Shown in pieces: positions 16,984 through 25,554 of a DNA stretch of 64,000 nucleotides. Each line of letters opens with the position of its first letter. The stretch's first letter is position 1. The stretch is from assembly GCF_900156375.1 (NCBI RefSeq), contig NZ_FTNK01000006.1, forward strand, positions 124,001 through 188,000, written 5' to 3'. Source of the stretch: Paenibacillus macquariensis. Lineage in GTDB: Bacteria > Bacillota > Bacilli > Paenibacillales > Paenibacillaceae. A program made the translations under genes and the position numbers. Under the pieces are notes generated by a model, which did no database searches, had not been told where the DNA came from, and was given only the letters and a program-made list of their open reading frames with translations.

Positions 16984-17556
16984 CTAGTCAATAATTTCAG
17001 CAGTATCTCCCGTTTTGGCACCTGAAGCATTCGCTTCATCGGTATCAATATGCATGTCCAACGCGAATGAATCAGATACACGAGCTACCACGTGTTCAAG
17101 AACTAATCCACGCTCTCCACCAAGACGAACTTTCAACAATTGTTTGTCTTCAATACCCCAAGCTAATGCATCTGAAGTATGGAAATGGATATGACGAGCA
17201 GCTACGATCACACCTGTCTCAAGTGTAACTTCTCCAGCAGGTCCCTTAATCGTAATGCCTGGTGTTCCCTCAATATTTCCTGACTCACGAACAGAGGCCT
17301 TAACACCAATAGCAAATGAATCTGTACGCGATATTTCTAATTGTGAAGCTGGACGTGCAGGTCCCAAAATTCTCACTTTATCAAACTGGCCTTTAGCACC
17401 AATCACAGCTACCGTCTCATTAGCCGCAAATTGTCCCGGTTGTGACAATGGCTTAAATTCGGTTAATTGATACCCTTGTCCAAATAAAACCTCAATATGT
17501 TCTTGTGTAAGATGAATATGTCTAGCCGAAACGCCTACAGGTACAGATTTACTCAT
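16984..17556 (-). CDS. pduL: Phosphate acyltransferase of the PduL type
   Basis: 190 residues. Exchanges acyl-CoA and acyl-phosphate; unrelated in fold to Pta. The zinc-binding histidine motifs are SARHIHLT (10-17) and AARHIHFH, and an ALDMHIDTDEAN segment lies near the end. It begins directly with the catalytic domain, so there is no N-terminal encapsulation peptide of the kind that targets PduL into microcompartments. No microcompartment genes are nearby. It probably acts as a soluble phosphotransacetylase in acetate metabolism. Single gene with its own terminator. A TATAAT at 17617-17612 is a possible -10 box. Confidence 0.9.
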   Translation of the reverse strand: MSKSVPVGVSARHIHLTQEHIEVLFGQGYQLTEFKPLSQPGQFAANETVAVIGAKGQFDKVRILGPARPASQLEISRTDSFAIGVKASVRESGNIEGTPGITIKGPAGEVTLETGVIVAARHIHFHTSDALAWGIEDKQLLKVRLGGERGLVLEHVVARVSDSFALDMHIDTDEANASGAKTGDTAEIID

Positions 17557-17632
17557 AACAATCCACTCCTCAGTTTTCTCTAATATTCTCTATATGCCAA
17601 CATCAACATCCATTATACAACCTTTTTGTTCA

Positions 17633-17665
17633 AAATAAAAAGGCATCCCACAATATTAGGCTACC
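17633..17665 (-). terminator. Probable terminator of the M19 dipeptidase gene
   Basis: Minus strand GGTAGCC / GGATGCC with one mismatch and a G-U pair, then TTTTTATTTT, 74 bp after the stop. Confidence 0.5.
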
Positions 17666-17738
17666 TCATTCGACATTATTTGAGTTCTGTTACATGATTG
17701 CCATATTGTTTACTTATAAAATCAATTTATTCAATCCT

Positions 17739-18698
17739 TCAATTATTGATAGCTAGCCTTCTTGGTAGATTTGTCTCCAAATAACTTAATGCATTCCCAG
17801 ACAACCATGAGTTCACTTGCTTTTCCGAATAATATTGTAGTAATAGTTCAGCTAATTTCGGGTACTTCCCTGGATGCTCTAAATCTTCAATCCAAGACTC
17901 AATCCCATCGAAATCAGAACCGAACATCAGGTGTTTCTCAGCTCCAAGCTCACACATATGTTCAATGTGAGGTATTAGATCACGCGGCGTTATTACGCTC
18001 GCTCCTGCCTTAACAAACATAGGCACAAAGGTTGTGCCAATTCTACCATCAATTGCCACAATCGCTTGAATTTGTTTATCGCTCAAATTTCGAGCATGTG
18101 AACATATGGCATAAGCATTTGAATGCGATGCAATAAATGGCCTCTTGGTCATCTCAACTAATTCCCAGAAACCTTCTTGAGACAAATGGGATACATCCAA
18201 CAACATCCCGATATCATTACACAACTCAACAAGTTGCCTTCCTTTCTTCGTAAACCCACCATTTCTTGGCTCAAGCACACCGTCCGCAGCCCAATTCGCA
18301 TAATTCCACGTTAATCCCAAGAATCGTACGCCTAACTCATACGCCGTCCTCACATAAAACATATTCCCCTCTAGCCCATCTGCACCCTCAATCGACAACA
18401 TGCCCCAAGGTTTCCCATTGCTAATCTGATTGACTTCATCTTTCCACCGAAGCCATTCCACACCATCTCCGACAGGGATAACCCGATTACGAAAGACATC
18501 AATGCCGTTCAATATATATTCAAATCGAGGTTGCCCCCACCTCTCTGACAAGTAAATAGCGAAACACTGGAGAATAACCCCGCCTTGGTGTAATCGTTCA
18601 TACGTGACGTCTAGTCTATTGTCATTTAAAAAAGACATCGTGGTATTTTCCGTCATTTTACAGAGCACATCACAATGAAAATCCACCACACGTCTCAT
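17739..18698 (-). CDS. Membrane-dipeptidase-like peptidase, family M19
   Basis: 319 residues of the renal dipeptidase family (binuclear zinc, amidohydrolase barrel). The metal ligands appear in DFHCDVL (His, Asp), SIEGADGLEG (bridging Glu), LLDVSHLSQEGFW and ASHSNAYAICSHARNLSD. The last catalytic stretch is GSDFDGIES. It has no signal peptide, so it is cytoplasmic despite the family name, and it probably cleaves dipeptides, perhaps containing D-residues. ATG 18698 follows AAGGGAG. Its leader carries two conspicuous hairpins (see 18718-18780). Monocistronic, downstream of spoVS but behind the spoVS terminator. Confidence 0.9.
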   Translation of the reverse strand: MRRVVDFHCDVLCKMTENTTMSFLNDNRLDVTYERLHQGGVILQCFAIYLSERWGQPRFEYILNGIDVFRNRVIPVGDGVEWLRWKDEVNQISNGKPWGMLSIEGADGLEGNMFYVRTAYELGVRFLGLTWNYANWAADGVLEPRNGGFTKKGRQLVELCNDIGMLLDVSHLSQEGFWELVEMTKRPFIASHSNAYAICSHARNLSDKQIQAIVAIDGRIGTTFVPMFVKAGASVITPRDLIPHIEHMCELGAEKHLMFGSDFDGIESWIEDLEHPGKYPKLAELLLQYYSEKQVNSWLSGNALSYLETNLPRRLAINN

Positions 18699-18717
18699 GT
18701 ATGCTTCAACTCCCTTA

Positions 18718-18780
18718 GCATGATATAGCCATGCAAGAAGAAACGTCTAAACCATCCCTTACGGGCCGGTTTGCCGTCTC
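18718..18780 (-). other. Structured leader in front of the M19 dipeptidase: two hairpins
   Basis: Minus-strand hairpin 1 (18780-18740) pairs GAGACGGCAAACC with GGTTTAGACGTTTC. It has an inner CCC-GTAA-GGG capped by a GNRA-type loop. Hairpin 2 (18734-18718) is GCATG-GCTATAT-CATGC and ends two bases before the ribosome site AAGGGAG. I match this to no riboswitch class I know. Confidence 0.45.
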
Positions 18781-18833
18781 CTCGGAATAATAAGATGTTG
18801 CGTATCCAGTGACTCTTAAATTTTCTTATATTT

Positions 18834-18911
18834 CAAAAAAACCTGTTACCTTGGTCAAAGATAAAACTACGCCCTAAGGGTAAGTTCCACCTTTTGTAAA
18901 AGTAAACAGGT
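18834..18911 (-). terminator. Long nested terminator after spoVS
   Basis: ACCTGTT(T)AC pairs with GTAACAGGT across an internal 55-nt segment. That segment itself folds: CAAA(A)G / CTTTG, then AACT(T)AC..CCC-TTA-GGG..GTAGTT. A run of seven T residues follows. It is much larger than an ordinary terminator. Confidence 0.65.
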
Positions 18912-18934
18912 ACACAACATATGAATAACGCTTA

Positions 18935-19195
18935 TCATCTAGGCTCAACAATTAATTTAATCGCCGTACGATCTTCCCCATCAATCACAATATCCGTAAA
19001 AGCTGGAATACAGATTAAATCGACTCCGCTAGGTGCAACAAATCCCCGGGCAATAGCTACTGCTTTTACGGCTTGGTTCAAAGCACCGGCTCCAATCGCT
19101 TGCAATTCAGCAACGCCGCGTTCACGCAGAACACCAGCAAGCGCACCAGCAACCGAATTAGGATTGGACTTAGCTGAAACTTTTAATACATCCAT
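18935..19195 (-). CDS. spoVS: Stage V sporulation protein S
   Basis: 86 residues, full length and essentially colinear with SpoVS of other sporeformers. It starts MDVLKVSAKSNPNSVAGALA, has IGAGALNQAVKAVAIARGF in the middle and ends AIKLIVEP. SpoVS is an Alba-like small protein that affects septation and coat assembly. Its molecular activity is unknown. AGGGGAGGA precedes the ATG. Upstream (about 19249-19277, minus) an AAGGTATTT element followed by GGAAAT resembles a SigH promoter imperfectly, and spoVS is SigH-driven in B. subtilis. Same order ymdB-spoVS as in B. subtilis. Confidence 0.97.
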   Translation of the reverse strand: MDVLKVSAKSNPNSVAGALAGVLRERGVAELQAIGAGALNQAVKAVAIARGFVAPSGVDLICIPAFTDIVIDGEDRTAIKLIVEPR

Positions 19196-19294
19196 AGGTT
19201 GATCCTCCCCTGGGAATGATGATGGTTCACATCCACATACTAGATGTTATTTCCGCAGAGGAGAAAAAATACCTTATTTTTGTTATTCCATGTG

Positions 19295-20089
19295 TTATTC
19301 CATGATCCACTCGTCTTCTTCCAAGCGAATTTTCTCTATTTTTGTAGCCTTACCCGTTTCCTCATCAATTTGGACAAATACACCATGGAAGTGCCATTTC
19401 CCTGTATCTACAACGAAACGTACCGGTAATTGGGTCTCAAACTTATGAATGACTGCTTCTCTTTCCATACCTAAAGCACCGTCTCTAGGTCCAACCATAC
19501 CTGCATCCGTTAAATATGCCGTACCACCCGGCAAGATTCGATCATCGTTACTCTGAACATGCGTGTGGGTTCCCACGACAAGAGATACTCGTCCATCTAA
19601 ATGCCAGCCCATACATATTTTCTCGGAAGTCGCCTCAGCATGGAAATCAACCAAGATGCACTTATGTTTCTTACGCAATTCTTCGATAATTTCATCACTT
19701 TTACGAAACGGACAGTCACTCGGAGGAAGAAAAGTACGCCCTTGTAAATTAACAATCGCAAGTTCTTTACCATTCGCTTTAATAACGGTATGCCCAAGAC
19801 CAGGCGTCCCCGGTGGAAAGTTAGCTGGCCGAATCATTCGTGGTTCGTCATCTATAAATTCAAATATATCTTTATTATCCCACGTATGATTACCCATGGT
19901 AATCCCATGGACACCCCAATTATAGAAATCATTCGCAATGGACTCTGTAATTCCTCGTCCAGCAGCTGAATTCTCACCATTCGCAATTATGATGTGTGGG
20001 TTATATTTCGATTTCAAAACGGGCAACATAGCTTTAAGTGCTTTTCTTCCAACTTCTCCAACAATATCTCCAATAAATAAAACGTTAAT
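19295..20089 (-). CDS. ymdB: 2',3'-cyclic-nucleotide 2'-phosphodiesterase YmdB, apparent ATT start
   Basis: 264 residues if translation begins at the ATT of 20089-20087. That codon stands 9 nt after AGGAGG and exactly where the family N-terminus belongs: it encodes (M)NVLFIGDIVGEVGRKAL. B. subtilis YmdB also has 264 residues and starts MRILFIGD. The first ATG in frame is at 20029, inside the conserved domain and without a ribosome site, so using it would remove the first metal-binding Asp. Calcineurin-like motifs GD-V-G, NGENSAAGRG, GNHTWDN, HAEATSEK and GTHTHVQ are all intact. YmdB is a phosphodiesterase influencing biofilm and motility decisions. It is downstream of rny, as in B. subtilis. 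Confidence 0.9.
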   Translation of the reverse strand: MNVLFIGDIVGEVGRKALKAMLPVLKSKYNPHIIIANGENSAAGRGITESIANDFYNWGVHGITMGNHTWDNKDIFEFIDDEPRMIRPANFPPGTPGLGHTVIKANGKELAIVNLQGRTFLPPSDCPFRKSDEIIEELRKKHKCILVDFHAEATSEKICMGWHLDGRVSLVVGTHTHVQSNDDRILPGGTAYLTDAGMVGPRDGALGMEREAVIHKFETQLPVRFVVDTGKWHFHGVFVQIDEETGKATKIEKIRLEEDEWIME

Positions 20090-20120
20090 TTCCGTTCTCC
20101 TCCTTCAATATAAACAATAT

Positions 20121-20149
20121 GAAAAGTGGCCCCAATGTGGCCACTTTTC
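20121..20149 (-). terminator. Hairpin between rny and ymdB
   Basis: GAAAAGTGGCC / GGCCACTTTTC, 11 perfect base pairs with a 7-nt loop, 11 bp after the rny stop. The following sequence is only moderately T-rich, so it may be a partial terminator or an RNA-stability element rather than a full stop. Confidence 0.6.
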
Positions 20150-20159
20150 ATATTTAACA

Positions 20160-21704
20160 TTATTTAGCGTACTCAACCGCGCGAGTTTCTCGGATGACCG
20201 TTACTTTAATATGTCCTGGATAATCCAGCTCATTCTCGATCATCTTCGTAATGTCACGTGCTAGACGGAACGACTCAACATCATCAATCTTCTCAGGATG
20301 TACCATTACGCGAACTTCACGTCCTGCTTGGATGGCAAAGGATTTCTCCACACCTTCAAATGATTCAGCGATCGCTTCCAACTTCTCGAGGCGCTTAATG
20401 TAAGTCTCCAATGTCTCTCTTCGCGCTCCTGGTCTAGCAGCAGACAATGCATCTGCTGCGCCCACCAACATAGCAATGACCGAAGTTGCTTCGACATCTC
20501 CATGGTGAGAAGCAATACTGTTAAGAACTACTGGATGTTCCTTGTATTTCTTCGCTAGTTCCACGCCAATTTCAACGTGTGATCCTTCCACTTCATGATC
20601 CAGCGCTTTACCGATGTCATGCAATAGTCCTGCACGTTTAGCCAGTACAATGTCTTCCCCAAGCTCTCCTGCCATCAATCCTGTTAGATAAGCGACCTCC
20701 ATAGAGTGCTTCAGAACGTTCTGACCATAGCTTGTACGGAATTTCAAACGACCCATAATTTTAATTAGATCAGGATGTAATCCATGTACACCTACCTCAA
20801 AGGTAGCTTGCTCACCGTACTCACGTATCCGTTCATCAACTTCTTTACGGGACTTCTCGACCATTTCCTCAATACGTGCTGGATGAATTCGACCATCAGC
20901 TACCAATTTCTCTAGTGCAGTACGAGCAATTTCACGGCGAATTGGATCAAATCCTGACAGAATAACAGCTTCCGGCGTATCATCGATAATAAGGTCAATT
21001 CCTGTAAGGGTTTCAAGCGCACGAATATTCCGACCTTCTCGTCCGATAATTCGCCCTTTCATTTCCTCATTTGGAAGTGTCACGACAGATACTGTCGTTT
21101 CAGCAACGTGATCGGCTGCACAACGTTGAATAGCCAATGTAATAATTTCACGTGATTTCTTATCTGCTTCTTCCTTCGCTTGTTGCTCAATGTCTTTAAT
21201 CATCTGTGCAGTTTCGTGACGAACTTCTTGTTCTACATTGGTTAAGATAATACTTTTTGCATCCTCAGTAGACAAATTCGAAATTCGTTCTAACTCAGTT
21301 AATTGGCTCTTATAAATTGTATCAATTTGTTGCTGGGTTTCTTCAATTCGTTTCTCTTTGTTAGCCACTTGTTCTTCTTTACGTTCTAACGCTTCCATTT
21401 TTTTATCCAGCGACTCTTCTTTTTGCAGCAATCTACGTTCTTGCCGTTGAATTTCATTCCGGCGTTCACGAGTGTCTTTTTCAGCCTCGGACCGAATTCT
21501 ATGGACTTCATCCTTAGCTTCTAGTACCGTTTCTTTCTTCACTGCTTCTGCTTCCTTCTTCGCGCTCTCCACGATTTGAACGGCAGCTTCTTCAGCACTG
21601 GAAATCTTAGCTTCTGCAATAGATTTGCGAATAAAATAACCGGCGAACCCAAAGATCACGGCTACGAAGAGAACGATCAAGACCCAAATCAAGGTATTCA
21701 ACAT
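20160..21704 (-). CDS. rny: Ribonuclease Y
   Basis: 514 residues. Membrane-anchored endoribonuclease that starts mRNA decay. One N-terminal transmembrane helix ([20 protein letters not shown]) is followed by a long charged coiled coil (to about 190). A KH domain with [13 protein letters not shown] comes next, then the HD domain with [15 protein letters not shown]. The ATG at 21704 has AGGAGGTGA just before it. A GTG at 21713 lies inside that ribosome site and is rejected. It is followed by ymdB after a hairpin. The partner regulator gene ricA lies 5 kb downstream. Confidence 0.97.
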   Translation of the reverse strand: MLNTLIWVLIVLFVAVIFGFAGYFIRKSIAEAKISSAEEAAVQIVESAKKEAEAVKKETVLEAKDEVHRIRSEAEKDTRERRNEIQRQERRLLQKEESLDKKMEALERKEEQVANKEKRIEETQQQIDTIYKSQLTELERISNLSTEDAKSIILTNVEQEVRHETAQMIKDIEQQAKEEADKKSREIITLAIQRCAADHVAETTVSVVTLPNEEMKGRIIGREGRNIRALETLTGIDLIIDDTPEAVILSGFDPIRREIARTALEKLVADGRIHPARIEEMVEKSRKEVDERIREYGEQATFEVGVHGLHPDLIKIMGRLKFRTSYGQNVLKHSMEVAYLTGLMAGELGEDIVLAKRAGLLHDIGKALDHEVEGSHVEIGVELAKKYKEHPVVLNSIASHHGDVEATSVIAMLVGAADALSAARPGARRETLETYIKRLEKLEAIAESFEGVEKSFAIQAGREVRVMVHPEKIDDVESFRLARDITKMIENELDYPGHIKVTVIRETRAVEYAK

Positions 21705-21949
21705 CCTCTTCACCTCCTCGTTTGTTCCTCCAAGAAATCCTTGGAATCTTCTACAGTTGTTATTCTTTACTTACTCATCATACTACAAATCAGTTATCAT
21801 TACAGATAATTTGTGCACATTCACATGTGCAATGTCCGCCAACCACTGGCAATAAATTCATTCATAGGAATAGCTCGACAAAATCTTTCATAAGTAAGAA
21901 CCTCTTTTGGAAGGAAAAAGATTCCCTATACGAATATAGATTCTATTTC

Positions 21950-21979
21950 ATTTTAGTATTTGTGAAAAGATATTGTCAA
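21950..21979 (-). promoter_or_regulatory. SigA promoter for rny, long leader
   Basis: TTGACA (21979-21974), 18 bp, TAAAAT (21955-21950). The predicted transcript would carry a leader of about 240 nt before rny. Within it I see only short weak hairpins. The rest of the recX-rny gap holds nothing else. Confidence 0.6.
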
Positions 21980-22009
21980 GGGAATCCCTCTTAATATCCT
22001 GTTTTCTTA

Positions 22010-22741
22010 CTATTCATACTCAAAATTATCATCATCTATATCCTGTAGTTCATCTTCTTTAATAAGTTGGTTCAGTACCCGTCTTACTTGTTCACCAGGG
22101 AAACCGCGTCGCATAAGGTAAGAACCTGTCTTTCTTTTCTTATCTAACAACTCACCTTTTGTCTGATTCCACTTCTTTCTTCCAATAATAAGCGCACTCT
22201 CATATTCCTGATCTGGACTCACCCCATCAAGAGCTTCCGCAATCAGTAATTTATCTACACCCTTTTGTCTCAGTTCTTGTCTAATCCAAGCTTTACCCTT
22301 ACGCTGACTTGTGATTCGCTGTTCTGCCCACTGCTGAGCATACATCGCATCATTAACTAAACCTTCACGAGTTAAACGCTCTAGCACGTCCTCAATGACC
22401 TCCTGTGAGGTCTCTTTCTCTTTCAGTCTAATCTGTATCTCTTTAGAGGTACGTGCCTTTCTCTCTAAGTATTTGAGAGCTTGAACATATCCCAGTTGTT
22501 TCTCATTAGATAGTACAATTCCCTCTAACTCCTGTTTCCAAAAGCTATTCCCCTTAATCATTCTGTACTTAATCATGATATCCTCGTGAATCGACAGAAC
22601 ATGCTGTCCAAAGGATACTAGATACCTATATTTTTGTTTGGGTTCACGTTCCACCCCCGTAATGATCAATTCTTGATCCTCGGGGAATTGAGAAATAGCG
22701 CTACTTTCCTGTTCTTGTAGATCATCGTTCAATTCTATCAT
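22010..22741 (-). CDS. recX: RecX, modulator of RecA
   Basis: 243 residues. Three-helix repeats typical of RecX are visible: ALKYLERKARTSKEIQIRLKEK, DVLERLTREGLVNDAMYAQQW and KGKAWIRQELRQKGV, with a last repeat near GSYLMRRGFPGEQVRRVLNQ. RecX binds the RecA filament and tunes its activity. It lies directly downstream of recA, separated by the recA terminator, so read-through or a separate promoter must supply it. The N-terminal 70 residues (ITGVEREPKQKYRYLVSFG) are the extra domain seen in Bacillales RecX. ATG after GAGGAAAG. Confidence 0.93.
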   Translation of the reverse strand: MIELNDDLQEQESSAISQFPEDQELIITGVEREPKQKYRYLVSFGQHVLSIHEDIMIKYRMIKGNSFWKQELEGIVLSNEKQLGYVQALKYLERKARTSKEIQIRLKEKETSQEVIEDVLERLTREGLVNDAMYAQQWAEQRITSQRKGKAWIRQELRQKGVDKLLIAEALDGVSPDQEYESALIIGRKKWNQTKGELLDKKRKTGSYLMRRGFPGEQVRRVLNQLIKEDELQDIDDDNFEYE

Positions 22742-22783
22742 CGTTATCTTTCCTCACTTATTCCCAAAGAATATGTACAAGAC

Positions 22784-22821
22784 AAAGGACGCCCATTGTG
22801 ATCCGCATATGGGCGTCCTTC
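22784..22821 (-). terminator. Terminator of recA
   Basis: AAGGACGCCCAT / ATGGGCGTCCTT, 12 perfect base pairs with a 12-nt loop, then TTGTCTTG on minus. The tail is weak, which would allow some read-through into recX. Confidence 0.8.
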
Positions 22822-22857
22822 ATATAATGAAAAATCAATTCACAATAGTTATAAGAT

Positions 22858-23919
22858 CTATTCCATTTCCAACAATTCTTGCTCTTCCAACTCATCTTTT
22901 TCTTTCTCTGAATCACTTGGAGGAGTAAAGGTATTCGTTAAATTGCTAGCTTCCCGAATCTTATTCTCAATGGTTTCTGAGATTGCAGGATGATCCTTCA
23001 GGAATTGCTTCGTGTTCTCTCTACCCTGGCCTAAACGTTCACCTTCGTAAGAGTACCAAGCACCGCTCTTGTTAATAATATCCATGTCCGTACCAATATC
23101 AACAATGCCGCCTTCTTTGGAAATACCTAGACCATACATTATATCAACGTCAGCCTGTTTGAAAGGTGGCGCTACTTTGTTCTTTACAACTTTAATCTTC
23201 GTACGATTACCTACAATGTCGTTTCCGTTCTTAATACTCTCTACTCTACGTACATCCAAACGCATCGTGGCATAGAACTTCAAGGCCCGTCCACCTGGAG
23301 TTGTCTCAGGATTACCGAACATAACCCCGATCTTCTCGCGAAGCTGGTTAATGAAAATCGCAGTGGTCTTAGATTTACTAATAACACCTGATAGCTTCCG
23401 AAGAGCTTGAGACATCAGACGAGCTTGTAAACCCATGTGGGAATCACCCATCTCGCCTTCAATTTCTGCCTTTGGTACCAATGCAGCAACCGAGTCAATG
23501 ACAATAATATCAACTGCACCACTACGTACCAGTGCTTCAGCGATCTCTAATGCTTGTTCACCAGTATCCGGCTGTGACAGAAGCAACTCATCAATATTAA
23601 CACCCAAATTACTAGCATATTTAGGATCCAATGCATGCTCAGCATCAATGAAAGCAGCTGTTCCACCGGCCTTCTGAGCTTCCGCGATTGCATGTAGAGC
23701 TACAGTTGTCTTACCAGATGATTCAGGACCATAGACTTCAATGATACGACCTCTTGGAAATCCACCTACACCCAATGCAATATCCAATGCCAAAGATCCA
23801 CTGGAAGTAACTTCCACTTGCATGTGTGTTGATTCACCCAACTTCATAATGGAACCTTTACCAAATTGTTTCTCTATTTGACGAAGCGCTACATCCAGCG
23901 CTGCACGACGATCTGACAA
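22858..23919 (-). CDS. recA: Recombinase RecA, TTG start
   Basis: 353 residues. Forms the strand-exchange filament and activates LexA cleavage. Walker A is GPESSGKTT, with IDAEHALDP and the L2 loop region [20 protein letters not shown]. The conserved family N-terminus (M)[20 protein letters not shown] fits a TTG at 23919. AAGGATGTGA stands 5 nt before it. The frame is open to 23937, but those codons overlap the ribosome site. An SOS box and a SigA promoter lie upstream, and recX follows. The acidic tail ([11 protein letters not shown]) is typical. Confidence 0.98.
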   Translation of the reverse strand: MSDRRAALDVALRQIEKQFGKGSIMKLGESTHMQVEVTSSGSLALDIALGVGGFPRGRIIEVYGPESSGKTTVALHAIAEAQKAGGTAAFIDAEHALDPKYASNLGVNIDELLLSQPDTGEQALEIAEALVRSGAVDIIVIDSVAALVPKAEIEGEMGDSHMGLQARLMSQALRKLSGVISKSKTTAIFINQLREKIGVMFGNPETTPGGRALKFYATMRLDVRRVESIKNGNDIVGNRTKIKVVKNKVAPPFKQADVDIMYGLGISKEGGIVDIGTDMDIINKSGAWYSYEGERLGQGRENTKQFLKDHPAISETIENKIREASNLTNTFTPPSDSEKEKDELEEQELLEME

Positions 23920-23950
23920 TAGACTCACATCCTTCAATATTTATAATATA

Positions 23951-24002
23951 ATGATACCTTGTTTCGAAACGTTTGCCAAGCATTTTTTCGAACATACATT
24001 CG
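23951..24002 (-). promoter_or_regulatory. recA promoter with LexA (SOS) box
   Basis: TTGGCA (23979-23974), 17 bp, TATCAT (23956-23951). Just upstream on minus, CGAATGTATGTTCG (24002-23989) matches the Bacillus SOS consensus CGAACnnnnGTTCG with one mismatch in one half-site. LexA bound there would sit next to the -35 box. Confidence 0.85.
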
Positions 24003-24054
24003 TTTTTTTGAGTGATCTATTCCCCTTCCCCTTTTGTCACGGGTCTATAGGATA

Positions 24055-24096
24055 GAAAAAGAACCGTAGCAAAATATCTATTTCGCTACGGTTCTT
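24055..24096 (-). terminator. Terminator of cinA
   Basis: AAGAACCGTAGC / GCTACGGTTCTT, 12 perfect pairs with a 14-nt loop, then TTTTTCTAT on minus. Confidence 0.88.
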
Positions 24097-24158
24097 CCGT
24101 ATGATTATTAGTATACTACGATTGATATTGATCCTTCAACTATCGTGTTTAAAGCTTA

Positions 24159-25409
24159 TCACTTTGCGATTATTCGCCATAAACGGTAAAGCAGACTTTT
24201 AACCGTACGAACCCGGATGGTCTCTCGATTACCAATTAAATTCAGCTCGTACACTTCCGTTTTCTTATCTCGCTCCGCAATGGCAATATATACAAGTCCT
24301 ACTGGCTTACGCTCGGAATAAGCCGGACCAGCAACACCAGTAATTGCCAACCCAAAATCAGTATCCGTAATCATCCTTACTTGTTCGGCAAGCACTTGTG
24401 CAACTTCCGCACTTACAGCTCCTGGAGCATCGTCTCCTTCAAGCAAGTCATGAGGTACGTTCAGTAACTTTTCTTTCATCTGATTAGAATAACACACGAT
24501 CCCCCCTAAGAAGACAGTCGCGCTACCTGGTACTGATGTGATTCTTTCCATCAATAGTCCACCGGTACAACTTTCTGCGGCACTTAAAGTCTTCCCCTGA
24601 TCAGTCATCAGATCAACAATAGCCTTCTCTATAGGTATATCTCCATTAGCATACATATGTTCAGGAAGTAATAACTGAATCTGTTTCTCTAACGCATTAA
24701 GCTTAATCATCGCTTCTTGTTCACTAGGAGCCTTTGTTGAGATGCGAACTGTGACTTCGCCCTCTTTAGCATAAGGTGCAATCGTTGGATCACTCTGATT
24801 CTGAATTAAATCCAACAGTCGGTCCTCAAGTAAAGATTCGCCAATACCTGCAAACTTTAACATCGTGGAATAAATCGGCATTTCATCCGTAAGTGCATGC
24901 TGCAACAACCACGGCTTAGCCTGTTCATGGAACATCGGAGCCATTTCTTTCGGTGGCCCAGGAAGAATGATGTAGTATTTACCTTCATGTGAAAGAGCGT
25001 TACCTACTGCAAGACCTGTTGCGTTAGGAAGGGGTGTACTCCCATCAATCACCAAGGCTTGACGCCGATTATTCTCAGTCATATGCACGTCGCGCTTCGT
25101 AAAGAATTGTGCGACATGATCCATGGCAAGACGATCAATATGTAATTCCCTTCCTAAAAAGGCCGCAAGAGCATCCTTGGTTAAATCATCTTGTGTCGGG
25201 CCAATACCACCTGTTAATAAAATGATATCCGCGCGCTGACTCGCCAATTGGATGGACTCCTGAAGCCTGGTCATATTATCACCAACGACGGTCTGGAAAT
25301 AAACATCAATTCCAAGTGTTGCTAATTCTACTGACAAAAATTGAGCATTTGTATTCACGATTTGTCCCAACAACAATTCTGTACCTACTGCAATGATCTC
25401 TGCCTTCAT
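24159..25409 (-). CDS. cinA: CinA-family competence/damage protein
   Basis: 416 residues. The N-terminal half is a MoaB/MogA-like domain (MKAEIIAVGTELLLGQIVNT, then LTGGIGPTQDDLTKDALA) that in related proteins hydrolyses ADP-ribose. The C-terminal half is the PncC-type domain (LSAAESCTGGLLMERITSVPGS, ITGVAGPA), with nicotinamide-mononucleotide amidohydrolase activity in other bacteria. It lies upstream of recA, as in many Firmicutes. ATG 25409 is chosen because GAGGAGG precedes it by 9 nt, and this gives the same length as B. subtilis CinA. Confidence 0.95.
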   Translation of the reverse strand: MKAEIIAVGTELLLGQIVNTNAQFLSVELATLGIDVYFQTVVGDNMTRLQESIQLASQRADIILLTGGIGPTQDDLTKDALAAFLGRELHIDRLAMDHVAQFFTKRDVHMTENNRRQALVIDGSTPLPNATGLAVGNALSHEGKYYIILPGPPKEMAPMFHEQAKPWLLQHALTDEMPIYSTMLKFAGIGESLLEDRLLDLIQNQSDPTIAPYAKEGEVTVRISTKAPSEQEAMIKLNALEKQIQLLLPEHMYANGDIPIEKAIVDLMTDQGKTLSAAESCTGGLLMERITSVPGSATVFLGGIVCYSNQMKEKLLNVPHDLLEGDDAPGAVSAEVAQVLAEQVRMITDTDFGLAITGVAGPAYSERKPVGLVYIAIAERDKKTEVYELNLIGNRETIRVRTVKSLLYRLWRIIAK

Positions 25410-25495
25410 CCTTAAGAACCTCCTCTTCATATTGAATCAAGTAAAGCCGAAACGAATGATGTTATGCCTACTTTTATGTACTCGCTATTTCGAAA

Positions 25496-25523
25496 GAAAA
25501 GACAATAGGAAAATATCCTACTG
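25496..25523 (-). terminator. Probable terminator of pgsA
   Basis: Minus strand CAGTAGGA-(5 nt)-TCCTATTG followed by TCTTTTCTTTC, 32 bp after the pgsA stop. Confidence 0.6.
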
Positions 25524-25554
25524 CCCCATTAAAAACACTTATTTGATCCAAATG

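Noticed and set aside
18733..18783. Cyclic-di-GMP (GEMM) riboswitch before the M19 gene, prompted by GGCAAACC and a GNRA loop.
   Set aside because: The second conserved half of GEMM and the tetraloop-receptor arrangement are absent.
19295..20029. A shortened YmdB starting at ATG 20029, or a truncated pseudogene.
   Set aside because: The missing N-terminus is encoded intact and in frame immediately upstream, behind a good ribosome site. Only the start codon is unusual.
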